A stretch of DNA of 64,000 nt from Verrucomicrobiaceae bacterium (lineage in GTDB: Bacteria; Verrucomicrobiota; Verrucomicrobiia; Verrucomicrobiales; Verrucomicrobiaceae): the NCBI GenBank assembly GCA_027486585.1, contig JAIXOU010000119.1, positions 101,639 to 165,638 on the forward strand. Direction: 5' to 3'. Position 1 is the stretch's first letter, and each line of letters starts with the position of its first letter. Under the pieces are notes generated by a model. That model had not been told where the DNA came from. It saw only the letters and a list, made by a program, of their open reading frames with translations, and made no database searches. The position numbers and the translations under genes are program-made. Below, piece after piece: positions 26,053 to 34,563 of this stretch.

Positions 26053-29000
26053 ATGGCTGACTCTTTTGTACATCTCCACCTTCATTCCGAGTACTCGCTC
26101 CTCGACGGCGCGGTCCGTCTGGACGACCTTGTGAAGCGTGCTGGAAAGTTAGGAATGCCGGCGGTAGCAGTCACGGATCATGGTAATCTTTATGGTGGGA
26201 TCGACTTCTACATGGCGGCGAAGAAGGCCAAAATTAAGTCCATTCTAGGCTGTGAGGTGAATTTGGCCGTGGGCTCCATGCGTGAGCAAAAGGACGTGCA
26301 GGGCCGCAAACGCGAGTCTCATCTCACCTTGTTGGCTTCGAGTAACGAGGGATATGAGAATCTTTCTCGCATTGTCACGGAAGCTCACCTTTTCGGTAAC
26401 TGGGATGTGCCACGTATCGACAAGGATCTTTTGCGTAAGCATAGCAAAGGCCTGATCTGTCTGAGTGGCTGCCTCAAAGGCGAGATCAATGAGCTCATAC
26501 TGACCGATCGGAAAGATGAGGCCGAGAAAAGTTTGCAGGAATTCCGAGACATCTTCGGGCCTGAGAATTTTTATTTGGAGCTCATGGATCACGGCATGGA
26601 GCAACAGCGGGTGGTCACACGCCAGCTGCTGGAGTGGGCCCCCAAGTATGGTTTAAAAACCGTGGCCACGAATGACGTGCATTTCATGGATCGGGATGAC
26701 CATGAGAGTCATGACATCATGATCTGCATCGGCGGCGGTGCCAACGTGCATGACATGAATCGTGTCACTTACTCACCGGAAGTTTACTTCAAGACGGCAG
26801 AGGAAATGCGGACACTTTTTCGCGAGATTCCTGAGGCCTGCGATAACACGCTGGAGATCGCAGATCGTTGTAATATCGACATCCGACTAGACTCGACCAG
26901 CATTGATCGTTACCCGCAATACAAACCGCCAGGTGGCGAGGATCGAAACGAGTATTTGCGTCATCTTTGTGAGGAAGGCCTCATTCGCCGCTATGGCCGT
27001 GATCGCGCGCTGAATGACGAAGCTTTGCGCAAGCGCATGGATTATGAGTTGGCTTTGCTGGCAGAAAAGAACTTCACCAGTTACTTCCTCATTGTTTGGG
27101 ATTTCATCAATTGGGCCCGTGAAAATGGCATCCCGGTAGGCCCAGGACGTGGTTCTGCTGCTGGTTCTGTAGTCGCCTATGTGCTTGGCATCACAGACAT
27201 TGACCCGCTTCGTTTTGAGCTGGTGTTTGAGCGTTTCTTGAATCCAGAGCGCGTTAGCCCGCCGGATATCGACATCGACTTTTGCCAGACTCGACGCGGC
27301 GAAGTGATCGAGTATGTACGACAGAAATACGGCGACTTGAGTGTCAGTCACATCATCACCTTTGGCACCATGGGAGCCAAGTCAGTGGTGCGTGACGTCG
27401 GTCGTGTTCTGGGCTGGAGTTACGGGGATGCGGACCGTCTTTCCAAGATGATCCCCACGGAGCTGAACATCACTCTCGCTGGCGAGGATAAGGTGGATAA
27501 GGCCACTGGGAAAAAGGTCCATATCGACGGAGCGATCGATAAGAATCCCGATCTCAAAAAGTACATCGAGGAAGACAGCAATGCCCAGGAACTCTGGAAG
27601 CATGCGCTCTTTCTAGAAGGCATCACACGCGGCACCGGAATTCACGCGGCCGGTGTCGTTATCGGAGATCGACCTCTTTATGATTTCATCGCTCTGACGC
27701 GCGGGAATGAAGGGGAAATCGTTTCCCAGTTTGCCATGAAGCCGCTCACTGAGCTGGGCATGTTGAAGATGGACTTTTTGGGTCTGAAGACACTCACTGT
27801 GATTCATGAGGCAGAGCAGTGGGTGCAAAAACGAGTGCCCGGATTCAACACCGGTGATGCGCCACTTGATGACGTCAAAACCTTCGACATGCTGCAAAAG
27901 GGCGAAACGGTCGCTGTGTTCCAGATGGAATCTGGCGGCATGGTCAATACCTGTAAGCAGCTAGGCCCAGATAAGATCGAAGAAATCATCGCTATTTTGG
28001 CCCTGTATCGACCAGGGCCGATGCAATTTATTCCTGATTTCATTGCTCGTAAAAAAGGGTTGGAGCAGGTCGAGTATCCGCATCCGTTGCTGGAAAAGAT
28101 CGCCAAAGAAACGTACGGGATTTTAGTTTACCAGGAGCAGGTGCAGCAAGCTGCCAACGTGCTGGCTGGATTCAGTCTGGGCCAGGCTGACTTACTACGC
28201 CGCGCCATGGGTAAGAAGGATTTGGCGGAGATGGCGCGCCAGCGTATCGCTTTCGTCGAAGGCTGTAAGACGACCAATGACATCGGTGATAAGCAGGCTA
28301 ATGCCGTTTTCGATTTGCTCGAAAAATTTGCGCAATACGGCTTCAATAAATCTCACTCGGCCGCTTATGGGATCGTTACGTATCGCACCGCTTATTTAAA
28401 AGCGAATTTCCCGGTCGAATTCATGGCTGGAGTGCTCAGCCTGGAGATTAGCAATACCGATAAAATTGCCAATTTCGTCAGTGAATGTCAGCGCATGGGC
28501 ATCGTGATTTTGCCGCCAGACATCAATCGCTCCCTGTTGAAGTTTTCACCCGAACGCACGGCTAAAAAAACGCGCCAAAATACCGAGTCGGGAGATGAGG
28601 GTCGCGCTTTGGCCGAAGATGAACCGAATGCGATCCGCTATGGTTTAAGCGCCATTAAAAACGTCGGTGAAGGGGCCATGGCAGCAGCTATTGAGGAGCG
28701 CACAAAGAGCGGCCCCTTTAAGTCGCTGGAAGACTTCGCAGCGCGCATGGATTCCCGTTCAGTGAACAAAAAAATGCTGGAAGCATTGGTAAAGTCGGGT
28801 GCCTTTGATTTCACCAAACAGGATCGTGCGGCCATGTTTGCTAAGTTGGAGCAAGTGCTGGCCTCAGCTGCGTCCATGCAGAAGGATAAAAAAGCAGGGC
28901 AGGGCGGGCTCTTTGATGATTTTGCCATGGCTCCGCCCAAGAAAGCGGCTGCCCAAGTTCGCGTGGAACCTTGGACCATGGATGAAGTCCTTGGCTTTGA

Positions 29001-29655
29001 AAAAGAGCTTCTTGGATTCTATGTGAGTGGTCATCCGCTGGACAACTTCCGTGGCCATTTTGATTCTTCCAAGATCACTAAAATCGTGGCTCTTGATGAG
29101 GTGGACGTCAGTGCGAAACCTCAGACGGTTTTCATTGTCGGCATCATCAACACCATGGAGGTGAAGTACTCGAAGAAAGACAATCGCCCCTTTGCCACCT
29201 TCACCTTTGAAGACTTCACAGCTCAGATCGAGATGATGGCTTGGAGTGAAGAGTATGAGAAATTCAAAGAGATCTTAAAGGTCGGCAGTGTTTTAGGTCT
29301 CCGCTGCCGCTGCATGAAAGATCAGCGCACGGAGGGAAATCGACTGACCCTGAGCGATGCCAAGGAACTCACTCCCAAAAAAGCCCGCGATCCAAACTCT
29401 GCTACGACCGTTGCGGTGAAGCCTGTCATAGCGCCAGCACCTCCGAAACCGCTGCTGCTGCGCCTGGATTGTCGGCGACATAGCCAGATCGACTTGGATC
29501 GTATTCACGAAGTGCTCACGCAACATCCAGGTGATTTGCAGGTGTTCTTTGAGTTCAGCTACAATGGTGGCAGCAAGGTGCGCATGCAGGCTGGTGACGA
29601 GTTCCGCGTTTCTCAGACGAAGGACTTGGTCTCCGCACTGATGGTCTGGCTTTGA
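26053..29655 (+). CDS. dnaE: DNA polymerase III subunit alpha
   Basis: 1200 residues from the ATG at 26053 (MADSFVHLHLHSEYSLLDGA); a start at 26026 adds nine residues. This is the replicative polymerase catalytic subunit. The PHP domain (1-~270) keeps HLHLHSEYS and VTDHGNLYG, so may still bind metal. The polymerase core has GPGRGSAAGS and the catalytic PDIDIDFCQTRRGEVIEY, then LYRPGPMQFIPDF and FNKSHSAAYG. After the tandem helix-hairpin-helix region an OB fold (~1020-1110) precedes the C-terminus. There is no intein. Upstream is a DnaQ-like exonuclease; the downstream gene is convergent and only 7 bases away. Confidence 0.97.
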   Translation: MADSFVHLHLHSEYSLLDGAVRLDDLVKRAGKLGMPAVAVTDHGNLYGGIDFYMAAKKAKIKSILGCEVNLAVGSMREQKDVQGRKRESHLTLLASSNEGYENLSRIVTEAHLFGNWDVPRIDKDLLRKHSKGLICLSGCLKGEINELILTDRKDEAEKSLQEFRDIFGPENFYLELMDHGMEQQRVVTRQLLEWAPKYGLKTVATNDVHFMDRDDHESHDIMICIGGGANVHDMNRVTYSPEVYFKTAEEMRTLFREIPEACDNTLEIADRCNIDIRLDSTSIDRYPQYKPPGGEDRNEYLRHLCEEGLIRRYGRDRALNDEALRKRMDYELALLAEKNFTSYFLIVWDFINWARENGIPVGPGRGSAAGSVVAYVLGITDIDPLRFELVFERFLNPERVSPPDIDIDFCQTRRGEVIEYVRQKYGDLSVSHIITFGTMGAKSVVRDVGRVLGWSYGDADRLSKMIPTELNITLAGEDKVDKATGKKVHIDGAIDKNPDLKKYIEEDSNAQELWKHALFLEGITRGTGIHAAGVVIGDRPLYDFIALTRGNEGEIVSQFAMKPLTELGMLKMDFLGLKTLTVIHEAEQWVQKRVPGFNTGDAPLDDVKTFDMLQKGETVAVFQMESGGMVNTCKQLGPDKIEEIIAILALYRPGPMQFIPDFIARKKGLEQVEYPHPLLEKIAKETYGILVYQEQVQQAANVLAGFSLGQADLLRRAMGKKDLAEMARQRIAFVEGCKTTNDIGDKQANAVFDLLEKFAQYGFNKSHSAAYGIVTYRTAYLKANFPVEFMAGVLSLEISNTDKIANFVSECQRMGIVILPPDINRSLLKFSPERTAKKTRQNTESGDEGRALAEDEPNAIRYGLSAIKNVGEGAMAAAIEERTKSGPFKSLEDFAARMDSRSVNKKMLEALVKSGAFDFTKQDRAAMFAKLEQVLASAASMQKDKKAGQGGLFDDFAMAPPKKAAAQVRVEPWTMDEVLGFEKELLGFYVSGHPLDNFRGHFDSSKITKIVALDEVDVSAKPQTVFIVGIINTMEVKYSKKDNRPFATFTFEDFTAQIEMMAWSEEYEKFKEILKVGSVLGLRCRCMKDQRTEGNRLTLSDAKELTPKKARDPNSATTVAVKPVIAPAPPKPLLLRLDCRRHSQIDLDRIHEVLTQHPGDLQVFFEFSYNGGSKVRMQAGDEFRVSQTKDLVSALMVWL

Positions 29656-29662
29656 TCCGAAC

Positions 29663-30280
29663 TCAAGCCAGTGCCTGGAGGCGCTCGAGCTCATCCAGCA
29701 GAATGCTGTAGCGCTTTTCTAACTTTGGTTCGGAGAGGATTTGTTCCAGATGCTCAGACTCTCTGACAAAATGATAGCAAAGGATGTCACAGGCGCGATC
29801 TGCACATTTCATCTCAGCCAAGGCTAGGCGCAGCGAGTTCATGGAATCACCGGTCTCAGCTGTCGGCGGTGGCAGTAGTTCTAAGGCACGTGCCTTTAAA
29901 GCCTCAAGTTCGGTTAAACACGAATCTGTCAACGTCGGGATCTCCTCAATCGTGGCGATACGAAAAGGCTCATGCTGTTCCCAGCCTGTAAAACGAATGC
30001 GAGAAATACCATACAGCATGACGTGAGAGGTGCCGTCTTCCTGCTTCTTACAAGCGCGCACTAAACCTGCGGTGCTGACTGACAGAAGCTTTCCATCTGA
30101 AATGGTGCCTACACAAAACATCCGACTGGTGGTGAGAGCATGTTCGAGCATGTCACGGTAACGCTGCTCAAAAATGTAGAGAGGCAGGAAGCACCCGGGC
30201 AGCAAGTAGCACTCCTCTAGCACGATCATGCCAATCGTGTCTGGTAAAGTAATGCTGACTTGGGATGAGGAGGATTCCAT
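29663..30280 (-). CDS. Lon N-terminal substrate-binding-domain protein
   Basis: 205 residues from the ATG at 30280; the open frame extends upstream to 30373 without homology. The first ~110 residues match the Lon substrate-binding (LON/PUA-like) fold: LPGCFLPLYIFEQRYRDML is typical and FCVGTISDG continues it. No ATPase or protease domain is present, so it is a stand-alone domain rather than Lon. Such proteins are widespread with little known function, possibly recognising proteins for degradation. It starts 94 bases after the isochorismate synthase stop at 30374 and may share a transcript with it. Convergent with dnaE. Confidence 0.8.
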   Translation of the reverse strand: MESSSSQVSITLPDTIGMIVLEECYLLPGCFLPLYIFEQRYRDMLEHALTTSRMFCVGTISDGKLLSVSTAGLVRACKKQEDGTSHVMLYGISRIRFTGWEQHEPFRIATIEEIPTLTDSCLTELEALKARALELLPPPTAETGDSMNSLRLALAEMKCADRACDILCYHFVRESEHLEQILSEPKLEKRYSILLDELERLQALA

Positions 30281-30373
30281 GGGCAATGTAATCTTTACGA
30301 GCCAAAAGGTAAAAGCGCTCCATTCGTTTTGCTTTAAATGAAAATCGTCTGTCAAAAGCCCAGGCTGAGTCAC

Positions 30374-31393
30374 TCACAAGCCTAGCATCGAGATGACCGA
30401 CTCACGTTTGAGTCGAAGCTCACGCCATTCGTGGTCAAAGGCGCTGCCACCGACGATGCCGCATCCCGAGGGCAGCTGGGCTTCAGCGCCTAACCATGAA
30501 ATTCCGCGGATCGATACGACCATGTGGCACAGGTGCGAGTCCCCAGGCTCGACGAATCCAAACGGAGCGCCGAAGAAATTGGGGACGCGTAACTGAGTGC
30601 GGTATTCTTTGAGGCGTTGCAGCCAAGTATCCTCACGCGGCAGGCAGCCGACCGCTGGGGTGGGATGCAGTTCGCGGACAAGTGTGTCGGGATCGGCTTC
30701 GGCGCTGAGTTTGACCGTGAGATTGGACTGAAAATGCAGAAGCTTGGATGTATGGCAGAGGTCTCGTGGCTCGCGGTTGACTTCTCCGAGGGGGCTGAGT
30801 TGATCCTGCAGGTAACGGACCACAATTTCATGTTCGTCGATTTCCTTGACGTCTTGAAGAAAAGCCTCGTGCGCCCCAGGTTTTGCGGTGCCAGCCAGCG
30901 CCATGGTCTCAACCTGATGATCTTTGGACCGGAAAAGCAACTCAGGCGTGGCTCCGAGAAAGCCCTGATTACCTTCGATCCTAGCGTAGCCCCAGGTGTT
31001 GGATGGCGCATTCATGATGCGGTCGAGTAGGCAAATCGGATCACCCGAGACGATGGTGCCGCGCTCAGTTAGCACCGGGACCATTTTTACCAGTCGCTTG
31101 GCCAGGACTTCCCGGCGGATGCGCCGGAAAGCCATCTTAAACCACTCCGTTGCAGGCTTTGCCCACTGGATGAATGGAGCCTCGGCAGTATTAAAACTAG
31201 CGCTTTGGGAAAGTCGCGCAGAATCGACCTGCTCCAGCTTGGTGGGAACTTTCCAGGGCTTCGGATCGGAAAGATCAAAGTCGTTGATGTAAAAAGCGCC
31301 TCCCGTACTAGGCATGTGCGCCAAGGACTCAAAAGGTCCGTGGCCGATCCAGGCCCGTCCGTCGGGCAGCCTAAAAAATGCGATGTCTGTCAT
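30374..31393 (-). CDS. menF: Isochorismate synthase (chorismate-binding enzyme)
   Basis: 339 residues. The chorismate-binding domain shows WGYARIEGNQGFLGATPELLF, MALAGTAKPGAH, DVKEIDEHEIVVRYL, LHPTPAVGCLPRED and GCGIVGGSAFDHEW, with the acidic residues that bind Mg-isochorismate. It converts chorismate to isochorismate for menaquinone, or for a salicylate-type siderophore. It is shorter than E. coli MenF (about 430) because the N-terminal beta region is reduced. No other menaquinone gene is next to it. The symbol is a best fit; a siderophore-type isochorismate synthase (entC-like) is the main alternative. Confidence 0.82.
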   Translation of the reverse strand: MTDIAFFRLPDGRAWIGHGPFESLAHMPSTGGAFYINDFDLSDPKPWKVPTKLEQVDSARLSQSASFNTAEAPFIQWAKPATEWFKMAFRRIRREVLAKRLVKMVPVLTERGTIVSGDPICLLDRIMNAPSNTWGYARIEGNQGFLGATPELLFRSKDHQVETMALAGTAKPGAHEAFLQDVKEIDEHEIVVRYLQDQLSPLGEVNREPRDLCHTSKLLHFQSNLTVKLSAEADPDTLVRELHPTPAVGCLPREDTWLQRLKEYRTQLRVPNFFGAPFGFVEPGDSHLCHMVVSIRGISWLGAEAQLPSGCGIVGGSAFDHEWRELRLKRESVISMLGL

Positions 31394-31494
31394 GCGTGAG
31401 GGAGGTCATAGTGAAACGCATGAAGTCGGGTGCAAGGATACGCTGATTGATTTCATTGTTTGATTTTCGCGATCTGTGGCATGATCTGAAAGTT

Positions 31495-32112
31495 ATGCGC
31501 CTGACTCATTTTGCTTTTGCCCTCACTTTTCTCCTCCTTTGCCTCACCAGTTACCTAGCCTGGGAGGGGCAGGCGGCCAAGCGTGGTGCTTTGGAAGAGC
31601 TTGAATTCAGAAAGAAAAAGCAGGCAGCAGAGGCCATGGCCTCCCCTGAAGCCAGCCGCATGATGCCACTACCCACAGTGCCTGCGGCCTCCATCAGCCC
31701 ACCGGCACCAGGGACGATCTCCCGCACCGCGCCCGATCCCATGGCTGGTGCCAGTGCGCTGCCTGGTGGCGGTCTGACTGTGCCAAAGACGGTGCTGGCA
31801 GCTGAAGCCGCAGGGATCAATACCAATACCATGACGCCTTTGCAGAAGCAGGTTCAGGATGCCAAGCCAATCGCGAAAGTGAAAACGATTGTGAAAGAAC
31901 AAGGTTTCGTGATCATTGACGCAGGCTCAAAGCAGGGCATCACCAAAGGCCTGCTTTTCGACATCCGCCGCGCCAATGCCGTGCTGGCCAAGGTTCGAGT
32001 GACGGAAACCATTGAGGAAAATGAAGCCGTCGCTGATCTCGATCTCGCGTCGATTCCAACCGGAGTCACGATCGAGCCAGGGGACGAAATTATCCAGCCG
32101 GTCGGACGCTGA
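31495..32112 (+). CDS. Membrane-anchored protein of unknown function
   Basis: 205 residues from the ATG at 31495 (MRLTHFAFALTFLLLCLTSYLAW), giving a single N-terminal membrane helix with the rest outside. A basic segment (LEFRKKKQAAEAM) and a proline/alanine-rich linker (~50-110) lead to a compact C-terminal domain (~130-205) with FVIIDAGSKQGITKGLLFDIRR and VTIEPGDEI. This resembles the small beta-barrel-type C-terminal domain found in FlgT and similar envelope proteins. Its stop overlaps the next start (TGATG), so it is coupled to the TlyA gene; the reason for the pairing is not obvious. Confidence 0.7.
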   Translation: MRLTHFAFALTFLLLCLTSYLAWEGQAAKRGALEELEFRKKKQAAEAMASPEASRMMPLPTVPAASISPPAPGTISRTAPDPMAGASALPGGGLTVPKTVLAAEAAGINTNTMTPLQKQVQDAKPIAKVKTIVKEQGFVIIDAGSKQGITKGLLFDIRRANAVLAKVRVTETIEENEAVADLDLASIPTGVTIEPGDEIIQPVGR

Positions 32113-32861
32113 TGGCCCGCATTCGTTTGGACTTAGCACTGGTGCAGCGTGAGCTGTGCCCTTCCCGTGAGCAGGCGAAAAGGCTGATCATGGCAGGTGA
32201 AGTCATGCTGGGAGACGAGGTCATGTCAAAACCCGGCTGGTTGGTACGGCAAGATGCTGTGCTGACGGTTAAAACGCCACCCCGTTTTGTCAGTCGTGGT
32301 GGTTTGAAGCTCGAAGGCGCTTTAGAGCACTTTGGCATTGATGTCACAGGTCTGATCGGCATGGACGTGGGTGCCTCCACCGGTGGTTTTACCGATTGTT
32401 TGCTCCAACGTGGAGTCGTGAAGGTTCACGCCTTTGATGTGGGGACCAATCAGATGGTCTGGAAGTTGCGCAGTGACCCGCGGGTCGTGTGCAGAGAGAA
32501 TTTTAATGTGCGCCATCTTCAGATTACAGACCTACCTGAGCAGGTGGACATCATCGTGGCAGATGTCTCTTTTATCTCGCTGACTCTCGTTCTGCCAGGG
32601 GCACTCAGCGTGCTGAAACCCGGCGGTCAGGCCGTGGTGCTGGTGAAGCCGCAGTTTGAGCTCTCTCGGGATGAGGTCGGTAAAGGCGGTATCGTGCGTG
32701 AGACCGAGCTGCATGAAAAAGCTTGTGCGCGCATCCAAAGCTTCGTCGAGGCACAGCCGGATCTGGAATGGAAAGGTCTGACGGAATCCTCAATCCAGGG
32801 CACAGAAGGCAATCGCGAGTTTCTTGCTTGGATTCAGAAGCGGGCGCAGTCGGATCAGTAA
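32112..32861 (+). CDS. tlyA: TlyA family rRNA 2'-O-methyltransferase/hemolysin A
   Basis: 249 residues. An S4 RNA-binding domain (1-~60: RLDLALVQRELCPSREQAKR, KPGWLV) is followed by an FtsJ-type methyltransferase domain: FVSRGGLKLEGAL, MDVGASTGGFTDCLLQRG (SAM-binding), DVSFISLTL and VLVKPQFEL, which supply the K-D-K-type catalytic residues. TlyA proteins methylate ribose in 16S and 23S rRNA; the haemolysin name is historical. The start is fixed by the TGATG overlap with the upstream gene. The last bases run into the oppositely oriented membrane protein gene at 32855. Confidence 0.92.
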   Translation: MARIRLDLALVQRELCPSREQAKRLIMAGEVMLGDEVMSKPGWLVRQDAVLTVKTPPRFVSRGGLKLEGALEHFGIDVTGLIGMDVGASTGGFTDCLLQRGVVKVHAFDVGTNQMVWKLRSDPRVVCRENFNVRHLQITDLPEQVDIIVADVSFISLTLVLPGALSVLKPGGQAVVLVKPQFELSRDEVGKGGIVRETELHEKACARIQSFVEAQPDLEWKGLTESSIQGTEGNREFLAWIQKRAQSDQ

Positions 32862-33289
32862 AGCTTGAAGCCGATGGAGCAGGCTTTTTTCAGGTATGTA
32901 CTGTTCCACGTGAAAGCGGCCCCAATCGCATAGGTCAGGTTCCAGAGGCCAAGCCAAAAGGGCAAAGCAACCAGGGGTAGTAACGGCGGCATTTCAGGCT
33001 TCCATTCAGGCAAGATATGGGCAAGAAAAATGCCGCCCAAGATCGGCAGAATGGCAAAGACCACGCTTAATCCCATGCGGCATTTATCGCGTGCCTGGGT
33101 CATGCCGTAAACGAGTCCAAGCGTGAGCGCATACCAAACGACAGCGGCAAGTGCGCAGGCAAAGAGCGAATGAAGTAAAAATAACAAGATGGGAAGAGCT
33201 CCCAAAAGCACATGGCCGTAAACAAAAAAGCGGGCGAAATAGACTTCACTTCTCAGGGTGCCAGGTTTGTATCGTTGTGCGTCGAGCAT
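32855..33289 (-). CDS. Small membrane protein, unknown function
   Basis: 144 residues with about four hydrophobic helices: FVYGHVLLGALPILLFLLHS, FACALAAVVWYALTLGLVY, LSVVFAILPILGGIFLAHI, LVALPFWLGLWNLTYAIGA. I recognise no family and no catalytic residues. The tail overlaps the end of the tlyA gene by 7 bases on the other strand. It is divergent from a beta-helix protein gene across about 110 bases. It is likely a real inner-membrane protein because hydrophobic segments are clean and no other frame is better. Confidence 0.65.
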   Translation of the reverse strand: MLDAQRYKPGTLRSEVYFARFFVYGHVLLGALPILLFLLHSLFACALAAVVWYALTLGLVYGMTQARDKCRMGLSVVFAILPILGGIFLAHILPEWKPEMPPLLPLVALPFWLGLWNLTYAIGAAFTWNSTYLKKACSIGFKLY

Positions 33290-33399
33290 CGTTCTCGGTC
33301 ATGCTCATATCATTTTGAACTTCGTCAAATCATCCTTACCTATTCAAAATAGAGTTATTCGTGTGTTAAGATGCGTACTGCTTCATCGATCCTTTAAAC

Positions 33400-34563
33400 A
33401 TGCGCGTTGTTCTTTCTTTAACCTTTCTTTGCTGCCAACTGGTTCTCGCAGAGACACCTCCGATCCAGCAATGGATCGATGAAGCGATCAAGGCTGGTGG
33501 CGGCGTGGTGACGATTCCAGAAGGCGTGCATGTTTTGCCGAAAGGCCTGCTTTTTAAAAATGCCAAGAAGTTGGCCCTACGTGGTGTCAGCAAAGAGCGC
33601 TGCGTTTTGAAGCTGCCGCCTCTGACATATGCACTATGTGCTCAAGATACGGCTGCTGGGACCAATGAACTAAGGGTTCACAGTGAACGCGGTTGGAGTC
33701 CTGGCATGCGGGCACGGATTGAGTGTGATGGCGCTATGGATACCTTCACGAAAAAGCCCTGCCCGTTCGTGTTAGTCATCATTGAGGACGTGAAGCCTGG
33801 CCTGCTTCGACTCAAAGACGCTCTACCGTTCCCAGTTCCCGCAAAGACGATGATTCGTCATGAAGATGCGCCTAATCTTATCGAGATCCGAGAGGCTTGC
33901 GAGACCCTTGAGATTGCCAATCTAACTCTCGACGGTGGTCGCGTGGATGCTGATCCTCAGGTGCAGGGACATGCGCAGCTCTGTGCGGTTTTTGCAACTG
34001 GAGCGTATGACTATGTCAAAGGTCCGGTAGGTCCGAAGCCCAAAGGGATTGTGGTGCGTGATTGCATCATCCAAAACTGTTTTGGTCGTGGTGTGGCTCT
34101 TTACAGCGTTGAGAAGGCGGAGATCGAAAGGTGCAGTTTTCGAGATGGTTGTGATGAAGCCATCGACTTTGATCATTTCACCACGGGCTCAAGCGCTATC
34201 GGGAATCAGATCACCCGCTGCCGAATCGCTTTTGAGCTGAATGATGCCAATGACTGTGTCATCATCGGCAATGAAGCTCGTGATTGCAGCATTGGGGTGA
34301 ACCTCTGGCGCTGGTGTCTTCAACCAGGGTTGAATGAAGGGCATCGAGTTCAGAATAACAGTTTCATTTCAATGGCTGGCAATGCTGTTCAAATCGGCAC
34401 TGGCACCCGAGCTAACTTTTTTGAAGACAACGATATCGAGCATCCCAGTCGCCATGGCTTCTCGATTGCAGGAGAGGCGCAGGTCCTCAAAAACAATCGA
34501 ATCACAGGATCAGTTTCTCAGGCGATAGTGATTCAAGAAGGCGATCACAAGATCATGCCATGA
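33400..34563 (+). CDS. Secreted right-handed beta-helix protein
   Basis: 387 residues with a signal peptide (MRVVLSLTFLCCQLVLAET). From ~30 on it is a pectate-lyase-type beta-helix: VVTIPEGVHVL, LEIANLTLDGGRVDA, IVVRDCIIQNCFGRGVALYS, ITRCRIAFELNDANDCVIIG and VLKNNRITGSVSQAIVIQEG. Repeating asparagine-rich coils of this kind occur in polysaccharide lyases, epimerases and uncharacterised surface proteins. No catalytic set could be assigned. The last 11 bases overlap the convergent LpxL-heptosyltransferase gene. Confidence 0.78.
   Translation: MRVVLSLTFLCCQLVLAETPPIQQWIDEAIKAGGGVVTIPEGVHVLPKGLLFKNAKKLALRGVSKERCVLKLPPLTYALCAQDTAAGTNELRVHSERGWSPGMRARIECDGAMDTFTKKPCPFVLVIIEDVKPGLLRLKDALPFPVPAKTMIRHEDAPNLIEIREACETLEIANLTLDGGRVDADPQVQGHAQLCAVFATGAYDYVKGPVGPKPKGIVVRDCIIQNCFGRGVALYSVEKAEIERCSFRDGCDEAIDFDHFTTGSSAIGNQITRCRIAFELNDANDCVIIGNEARDCSIGVNLWRWCLQPGLNEGHRVQNNSFISMAGNAVQIGTGTRANFFEDNDIEHPSRHGFSIAGEAQVLKNNRITGSVSQAIVIQEGDHKIMP

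Noticed and set aside
30374..31393. Anthranilate or aminodeoxychorismate synthase as alternative identity
   Set aside because: No amidotransferase partner gene is near, and the motif set and short length fit isochorismate synthase better.
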